Origin: Oscillospiraceae bacterium
Lineage (GTDB): Bacteria; Bacillota; Clostridia; Oscillospirales; Oscillospiraceae
Length of the DNA: 16,785 bases
Reading direction: 5' to 3'
NCBI GenBank assembly: GCA_021205585.1
Contig: JAJPXI010000106.1
Span: forward strand, 1 to 16,785
Part shown: positions 8,196 to 14,724 of the stretch, in pieces
How the letters are laid out: each line of letters begins with the position of its first letter
How positions within the stretch are numbered: the first letter of the stretch is position 1
The notes under the pieces: generated by a model
What the model saw: only the letters and a program-made list of their open reading frames with translations
Database searches by the model: none
Told to the model about the DNA's origin: nothing
Translations under genes and position numbers: made by a program

Positions 8196-8549
8196 ATGAT
8201 GCAAGCGGAAGAAATGGTCAAGGAAATCGTCCAGGCTCTGGACGGCAAAAAGGGGCAGGATATCCGGGTGCTGAAAACCGGGGAGCTGACCACCCTGGCC
8301 GAGTATTTTGTCCTGTGCAGCGCTACGTCCTCCACCCAGATCAAGGCCCTGTCCGATGCGTGCGAAAAGCGCATGAAAGACCTGGGGGAGCCGCCCCACC
8401 ATATGGAGGGCCACCGGGGGGGCACCTGGGTGCTGATGGACTTTTCCGCCGTGGTCGTCCACGTTTTCAACGAGGAGGCCCGCCAGTTTTACGATTTGGA
8501 GCACATGTGGCAGGACGCGGAGCAGACCGACGTCAGCCAGTGGCTGTGA
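8196..8549 (+). CDS. rsfS: Ribosome silencing factor RsfS
   Basis: RsfS binds ribosomal protein uL14 on the 50S subunit and blocks subunit joining, damping translation under nutrient limitation. The 117-residue protein matches the family in length. Family hallmarks are the KGQDIRVL strand, LAEYFVLCSATSSTQ (usually ADYFVIASGTS), EGHRGGTWVLMDF, VVVHVF, and YDLEHMWQDA at the end. ATG 8196 is favoured by AAAGGAG at 8181-8187, 8 nt upstream. An in-frame ATG at 8166 overlaps the stop of the LCP gene and would add 10 unrelated residues. Its position before leuS is typical of Firmicutes. Confidence 0.95.
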   Translation: MMQAEEMVKEIVQALDGKKGQDIRVLKTGELTTLAEYFVLCSATSSTQIKALSDACEKRMKDLGEPPHHMEGHRGGTWVLMDFSAVVVHVFNEEARQFYDLEHMWQDAEQTDVSQWL

Positions 8550-8568
8550 GCGATGAAAGGAATTTGAG

Positions 8569-8582
8569 GGGCCGCCCGGCCC
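8569..8582 (+). promoter_or_regulatory. Short GC-only hairpin in the rsfS-leuS gap
   Basis: GGGCC (8569-8573) pairs with GGCCC (8578-8582) around a GCCC loop, then TGTTT. It lies 22 nt upstream of the leuS ATG in an otherwise very compact operon. A weak terminator/attenuator or an RNA-processing site is possible. There is no room for a T-box, and the only mini-ORF in the gap (Met-Lys-Gly-Ile, 8553-8567) has no leucine codons. Confidence 0.35.
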
Positions 8583-8604
8583 TGTTTAGAAAGAAGTGGA
8601 AAGT

Positions 8605-10122
<1,518 letters not shown>

Positions 10123-10194
10123 TTCCTGCGCTATATGGATCCCCACAATCCGAACGAGCAGGCCTACTAGCAGGCGCTGGAGTACTGGTCCCCG

Positions 10195-11031
10195 GTGGAC
10201 TGGTATAACGGCGGCATGGAGCACACCACCCTCCACCTACTCTACAGCCGATTCTGGCATAAATTTCTCTACGATATCGGCGCCGTCCCCACAAAGGAGC
10301 CCTACGCCAAGCGCACCAGCCACGGTATGATTCTGGGCGAAGGCGGCGAGAAAATGTCCAAGAGCCGGGGCAACGTGATTAACCCCAACGAGGTCATCGC
10401 CCAGTACGGGGCGGACACCATGCGCACCTATATCATGTTCATCGGCGACTTTGAAAAGGCGGCCGCATGGAGCGACAACGGGGTGAAGGGCTGCAAGCGC
10501 TTTTTGGACCGGGTTTGGAATCTGGCCGACCAGGTGAAGACGGGGGAGGAGTGCTCCCAGGCCAACGAGAGCGCCGTACACAAGGCCATTAAAAAGGTTT
10601 CCGGGGACATTGAGGCCATGAAGTTCAACACTGCCATCGCCGCCCTGATGGCCCTGGTCAACGACTTTTACGCCAACGGCTGCTCTAGAGGGGACTACCG
10701 GGCGCTGCTGCTGATGCTCTCCCCCTTCGCGCCTCACATTGTGGAGGAGCTGTGGGAGCGGCTGGGCTTCGGCGGCGGAATGGCCTGCCAGCAGAGCTGG
10801 CCGGTTTACGACGAGAGCAAAACGGTAGACTCCCAGGTGACCATCGCCGTTCAGGTGGGCGGCAAGCTGCGGGCCACCCTGACCGCGCCGCTGGACAGCA
10901 CCCAAGAGTACCTGGTGGCCGAGGCCATGAAGGACGCCAAGGTGCAGAAATTCACCGCTGGAATGGACGTTGTCAAGGTCATTCTTGTCAAGAATAAGTT
11001 GATCAATCTGATCGTCAAGCCCAGGGGATAA
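10195..11031 (+). CDS. LeuRS C-terminal fragment (after the second stop)
   Basis: This open frame of 278 residues follows the second stop, beginning at GTG 10195 (DWYNGGMEHTTLHLLYSRF). It contains KMSKS, the helical anticodon-binding domain and the C-terminal domain. A GGAG at 10179-10182 sits 12 nt before the GTG, longer than ideal, so internal initiation is possible but weakly supported. ATG 10216 is an alternative with no clear ribosome binding site. It shares the frame of the upstream part exactly. Confidence 0.45.
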   Translation: MDWYNGGMEHTTLHLLYSRFWHKFLYDIGAVPTKEPYAKRTSHGMILGEGGEKMSKSRGNVINPNEVIAQYGADTMRTYIMFIGDFEKAAAWSDNGVKGCKRFLDRVWNLADQVKTGEECSQANESAVHKAIKKVSGDIEAMKFNTAIAALMALVNDFYANGCSRGDYRALLLMLSPFAPHIVEELWERLGFGGGMACQQSWPVYDESKTVDSQVTIAVQVGGKLRATLTAPLDSTQEYLVAEAMKDAKVQKFTAGMDVVKVILVKNKLINLIVKPRG

Positions 11032-11044
11032 GGGGGGAGCCGCG

Positions 11045-12310
11045 ATGGGCAGCCAGCCGCTGGCCGATGAGATTCGGCCCCAGTTCCTGGAGGACGTGGT
11101 GGGCCAGGAGCATATTCTGGGCCGGGATGGGCTTCTGCGCCGCCTGATCGAGAGCGGGACCATCCCAAACCTGATTTTTTACGGTCCCTCCGGCACAGGG
11201 AAAACCACCGTGGCCAACATCATCGCCCGGCAGTCGGGCCGTGCTCTGCGCCGGCTGAACGCCACCACCGCCTCCCTGGCCGACGTGAAGTCGGTCATCG
11301 CCGACGTGGGTACCATGCTGGCCCCCAACGGGGTGCTGCTGTATCTGGATGAGATTCAATACTTCAACAAAAAACAGCAGCAGTCGCTGCTGGAGGTCAT
11401 CGAGCGGGGGGACGTGACGCTAATCGCCTCCACCACGGAGAATCCCTATTTTTATGTGTACAACGCTCTGCTCTCCCGCTCCACCGTGTTTGAATTCAAG
11501 CAGCTGACCGCCCGACAGGTGCGCCCCGCCGTGGATCGGGGCATCGACCTGATGGCCGCCCGCCTGGGGGCCCAGGCCCAGGTGGACGAGCAGGTACGGG
11601 AGCACATCTGCGCCGCCTGCGGCGGCGATGTGCGCAAGGCCCTGAACGCGGTGGAGCTTCTGCTCAGCTCCGCCAAAAGGGAGCAAGGGAAACTCCTTGT
11701 CACCATAGAGGACGCCCAGATCGCGGCCCAGCGCTCCGCCATGCGGTACGACCGGGACGGGGACGCCCATTACGACATTCTCTCCGCCCTGCAAAAATCC
11801 ATCCGGGGATCCGACCCGGATGCTGCCTGCCACTACCTGGCCCGGCTGCTGGAGGCGGGAGATCTGATCTCCGCCTGCCGCCGCCTGATGGTCGTCGCCT
11901 GTGAGGACGTGGGGCTGGCCTACCCTCAGATTATCCCCATCGTCAAGGCTTGCGTGGACGCGGCCAATATGCTGGGCCTGCCCGAAGCCCGCATCCCCCT
12001 GGGGGACGCGGCGGTTCTGATGGCCACCGCCCCCAAGTCCAACACCGGTTATGCGGCCATCAACGAAGCCCTGGCAGACGTGCGCGCGGGCCGGACGGGG
12101 GATTTCCCCCGGCACCTGCAAAACATCCACGCCGATTCCGCCGGCATGGAGCGGGAGCAGGGGTATCTGTACCCCCACGACTTTCCCAACGACTGGGTAG
12201 CCCAGCAGTACCTCCCCGACGAACTGGTGGGGCGGGTCTACTACCGCTACGGCGAGAATAAGACCGAACAGGCCGCCCGGCTGTACTGGGAGAAAATCAA
12301 AGGGGAGTAG
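11045..12310 (+). CDS. rarA: Replication-associated recombination protein RarA (MgsA) AAA+ ATPase
   Basis: RarA is a clamp-loader-like AAA+ ATPase that acts at stalled replication forks and gaps. The 421-residue protein shows the family start RPQFLEDVVGQEHILG, Walker A GPSGTGKT at 47-54, Walker B LYLDEIQYFNKKQQ with D102-E103, sensor region ASTTENPYF, and ALLSRSTVFEF. The C-terminal tetramerisation part carries YDILSALQKSIRGSDPDAA, MVVACEDVGLA and the final YLPDELVGRVYY. AGGGGGGAG lies 5 nt before the ATG, 13 nt after the leuS stop, so it belongs to the same run. The last 14 bases overlap the convergent minus-strand S1-domain gene. Confidence 0.95.
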   Translation: MGSQPLADEIRPQFLEDVVGQEHILGRDGLLRRLIESGTIPNLIFYGPSGTGKTTVANIIARQSGRALRRLNATTASLADVKSVIADVGTMLAPNGVLLYLDEIQYFNKKQQQSLLEVIERGDVTLIASTTENPYFYVYNALLSRSTVFEFKQLTARQVRPAVDRGIDLMAARLGAQAQVDEQVREHICAACGGDVRKALNAVELLLSSAKREQGKLLVTIEDAQIAAQRSAMRYDRDGDAHYDILSALQKSIRGSDPDAACHYLARLLEAGDLISACRRLMVVACEDVGLAYPQIIPIVKACVDAANMLGLPEARIPLGDAAVLMATAPKSNTGYAAINEALADVRAGRTGDFPRHLQNIHADSAGMEREQGYLYPHDFPNDWVAQQYLPDELVGRVYYRYGENKTEQAARLYWEKIKGE

Positions 12311-13259
12311 GGCCATCCCGTGCCCCGTTCTGTCCTGCGTTTGAGGCGGGCGCGTACTGCCAATCGGTCAAAAATCCCGACTTGCGGACATAAATCAGAG
12401 GAACCTGGGCGTCGTCCGGGGGCAGCTGCTCCAGCACCCGCAGCTTGATTTTCCGCCGCTGGGGACAGATGGATTTGATGTAAACTGAAACACGCTGGCC
12501 CTCTTCCAGCCCCGGCTGGGGTTCCGACAGGCCGGACAGGTTGGGGAACAGCTCGATGAACGCGCCGTACTCCTTCAAACTGCGGACATAGCCCTGCACC
12601 GTCATGCCGGGGGCCAGCCGGGCGGCGTTTTCCTCCCAGGTGCCCAGCAGTTCCCTGTGGGACAGTAGCACCCGGCCCAGCTTTGGCTCCAGGCCGGTGA
12701 CCAGGGCGTAAATCTCCTGCCCCGGCCGGAACCGGCAGTTTGGGTGAGGGATGCGGGAGATAGAAATATTTTCAATCCCAATCATGGAGGTCACGCCGCA
12801 CCCCACGTCCACAAAGGCCCCGAAGGGCTCCAGGTGGGTTACGGTGGCGGGGACAATCTGCCCCGGCCGCCAGGCATCCATCATATGCGCCAGCGCCCGC
12901 TTTTGGGCCTGTTGGCGGGAGAGCAGCAGGGAGGGGGAGTCCTCCGGGCCGTCCACCGCCAGCACTGTAAAGCAAACCGGCTTGCCGACCCTTGAGAGAA
13001 TGGCGATTTCCCTGGTTGTGCCCTCCGCGATGCCCAGGGCGGCCTCCTCTCTTGGAATGGCGCCGGTAAAAGGGCCGACCTGCACCCGCAGGCTGTGGCC
13101 GGCGTCGCACAAAACCGCCCGGCCCTCTAAAATATCCCCGGCCCCCATGGCCCGCAGGAGGGCGCGCCGGCTGGAGCAGGCCATCTGGTTTTCCTCCGTA
13201 TGCAGCAGCCGGCCCTCCGGCAAGAACTGCGTGTTCAAGGCATCAAATCCTTTCCGCAT
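12297..13259 (-). CDS. S1-domain RNA-binding protein
   Basis: This protein of up to 320 residues has repeated OB-fold S1 modules, probably RNA-binding and ribosome- or RNA-decay-related. It is not the full-length ribosomal protein S1. An N-terminal S1-like unit (LRVQVGPFTGAIPREEAALG) is followed by two clear S1 domains: one around PGQIVPATVTHLEPFGAFVD to GRVLLSHRELLG, the other around PGMTVQGYVRSLKEYGAFIE to KIKLRVLE. A proline-rich tail follows. The start is uncertain. ATG 13259 has a poor ribosome binding site. TTG 13238 has AAAGGA 9 nt upstream and would give MNTQFLPEG. ATG 13184 has an excellent GGAGG 8 nt upstream and gives 295 residues. It is divergent from DUF951 and convergent with rarA. 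Confidence 0.85.
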   Translation of the reverse strand: MRKGFDALNTQFLPEGRLLHTEENQMACSSRRALLRAMGAGDILEGRAVLCDAGHSLRVQVGPFTGAIPREEAALGIAEGTTREIAILSRVGKPVCFTVLAVDGPEDSPSLLLSRQQAQKRALAHMMDAWRPGQIVPATVTHLEPFGAFVDVGCGVTSMIGIENISISRIPHPNCRFRPGQEIYALVTGLEPKLGRVLLSHRELLGTWEENAARLAPGMTVQGYVRSLKEYGAFIELFPNLSGLSEPQPGLEEGQRVSVYIKSICPQRRKIKLRVLEQLPPDDAQVPLIYVRKSGFLTDWQYAPASNAGQNGARDGPTPL

Positions 13260-13321
13260 GAGTTTCTTTTCATCTCATCCTATGCGGGAGGGGACTTTTA
13301 ATTGACAAGGGAGGCTCCGAT

Positions 13322-13513
13322 ATGGACGTGCGCGTGGGAGACGTGGTACAGTTGAAAAAAGCCCACCCCTGCGGCAGCAAGCAGTGGCTGGTGCTGCGGG
13401 TGGGCATGGACTTCCGCCTGCGCTGCCAGGGCTGCGGCCACGAGGTCATGCGGCCCAGGGCGAAAATTGAAAAGGCTATTAAAAACATTCAAAGAACCGA
13501 GGAACCAACATGA
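13322..13513 (+). CDS. DUF951 family small protein
   Basis: This 63-residue protein has the DUF951 pattern found across Firmicutes: DVRVGDVVQLKKAHPCGS, then WLVLRVGMDFRLRCQGCGHEVMRPR and a basic helical tail (KIEKAIKNI). CQGCGH resembles half of a zinc knuckle, and nucleic-acid binding is often supposed but not shown. AAGGGAGG at 13307-13314, 7 nt upstream, fixes the ATG. Its TGA overlaps the hisC ATG by 4 nt (ATGA), so the two are probably translationally coupled. Confidence 0.92.
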   Translation: MDVRVGDVVQLKKAHPCGSKQWLVLRVGMDFRLRCQGCGHEVMRPRAKIEKAIKNIQRTEEPT

Positions 13514-14568
13514 AGGAATTTTGGAGTGCGCGCATCCGCGATGCCGTCCCCTATGTGCCGGGGGAGCAGCCCCAGCAGGGCAAGTGGATTAAGCTGAACA
13601 CCAACGAAAACCCCTACCCGCCCTCCCCCAGGGCCCTGGAGGCCCTCGTCCGGGCGGCCAACGAAGATTTGCGGCTGTACCCCGCCCCGGAGTGCACCGA
13701 CCTGTGCGCCGCCGCCGCCCAATGCTGGGGGGTGGAGCCGGAGCAGGTGTTCTGTGGCAACGGGTCTGATGAAATTTTGGCCTTCTGCTTCCAGGCGTTT
13801 TTCGACCCGGAGCGGCCGGTGGCCTTTCCCGCCGTGTCCTATAGTTTTTACCCGGTTTACGCCGAGTATTTTGGCCTGACGTGCCGGCAGGTTCCCATGA
13901 ACAGGGACTTTTCCGTCCCCCTGGAGAAGCTGTGGGGGGACAACGGCGGCGTGGTGCTGCCCAACCCTAACGCCCCCACCGGCCTGGCGGTGGGCCTGGA
14001 GGAGATTGAAACCCTGCTGGAGCGCAACCCCCAGGCCGTGGTGATTATCGACGAGGCCTATGTGGACTTCGGCGCGTCCAGCGCCGTCCCTTTGATTTCC
14101 CGCTACCCCAATCTGCTGGTGGTGCAGACCCTGTCCAAATCCCGCTCCCTGGCCGGTCTGCGGGTGGGCTTCGCCCTGGGGCAGGAGAATTTAATCGCCG
14201 CCCTGCGCTGCGTGCGGGACTCCATCAACTCCTACACGGTGGACCGGGCGGCCCAGGCTGTCGCTGCCGCCGCCCTGTTGGACCGGGACTATTTTGAGCA
14301 GACCCGGCAAAAAATTATGGAAACCAGGGCGTGGACGGCGGGGGAGTTGGAGCGTCTGGGCTTTTCGCTCTGCCCTTCCAGGAGCAATTTCCTGTTTATC
14401 CGCCACCCCCGCAGGGAGGGCAAAGCCCTGTTTGACGCGCTGCGCCAGCGGGGCATTCTAGTGCGCCGCTGGGATCGGGAGGAAATCCGGGACTGGCTCC
14501 GGGTCACCATTGGTACGCAGAAGCAGATGCAGGCCCTTTTAGGCGCGCTGAAGGAAATTTTAAGCTGA
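13510..14568 (+). CDS. hisC: HisC-like PLP aminotransferase (histidinol-phosphate aminotransferase family)
   Basis: This 352-residue class I/II aminotransferase has HisC-type motifs: LNTNENPYPPSP near the N-terminus, GNGSDE, PNPNAPTG, DEAYVDF, and the PLP-binding lysine K210 in TLSKSRSLAGLRVGF. The C-terminal RSNFLFIRHP and LRVTIGT are also typical. HisC converts imidazole-acetol phosphate plus glutamate to histidinol phosphate, and many members also act on aromatic amino acids. No other his gene is in the window, so an aromatic or broad-specificity role is possible. GAGGA lies about 6 nt before the ATG, which overlaps the DUF951 stop. Confidence 0.88.
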   Translation: MKEFWSARIRDAVPYVPGEQPQQGKWIKLNTNENPYPPSPRALEALVRAANEDLRLYPAPECTDLCAAAAQCWGVEPEQVFCGNGSDEILAFCFQAFFDPERPVAFPAVSYSFYPVYAEYFGLTCRQVPMNRDFSVPLEKLWGDNGGVVLPNPNAPTGLAVGLEEIETLLERNPQAVVIIDEAYVDFGASSAVPLISRYPNLLVVQTLSKSRSLAGLRVGFALGQENLIAALRCVRDSINSYTVDRAAQAVAAAALLDRDYFEQTRQKIMETRAWTAGELERLGFSLCPSRSNFLFIRHPRREGKALFDALRQRGILVRRWDREEIRDWLRVTIGTQKQMQALLGALKEILS

Positions 14569-14656
14569 AACCCGGCGCTCTTTTTAGGGTCTTGTAAATA
14601 TTTTGGGAAAGCCGCTGTTGAGGAAGCATTGATTTACATATGACCACAAAAATACG

Positions 14657-14685
14657 TGGACAGATTTGACTGGGCATGTTATACT
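14657..14685 (+). promoter_or_regulatory. Promoter of the secreted transglutaminase-like gene
   Basis: TGGACA (14657-14662) and TATACT (14680-14685) are 17 bases apart, each one mismatch from the sigma-A consensus. TG at 14677-14678 forms an extended -10 (TGTTATACT). The surrounding 156-base gap after hisC is AT-richer than the genes. The expected leader is about 35 nt, with AGGAG at 14712-14716 ahead of the ATG. I see no convincing terminator hairpin behind hisC. Confidence 0.75.
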
Positions 14686-14724
14686 GTCAATGAAAGAATT
14701 TATGCTCGGAGAGGAGTTTTACTT

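Noticed and set aside
8550..8604. T-box riboswitch or Leu leader peptide before leuS
   Set aside because: The gap is only 55 bases, too short for a T-box, and the one mini-ORF (Met-Lys-Gly-Ile) contains no leucine codon.
12751..13305. 184-residue plus-strand open frame
   Set aside because: It lies opposite the S1-domain gene, whose motifs are clear, and has no recognisable domain.
13302..13307. TTGACA box just upstream of the DUF951 gene
   Set aside because: A matching -10 would fall inside the coding region after the ATG, and none is visible there. The box overlaps the ribosome binding site region.
14560..14600. Terminator behind hisC
   Set aside because: CTTTTT is present at about 14579-14584, but no stem of useful length precedes it.
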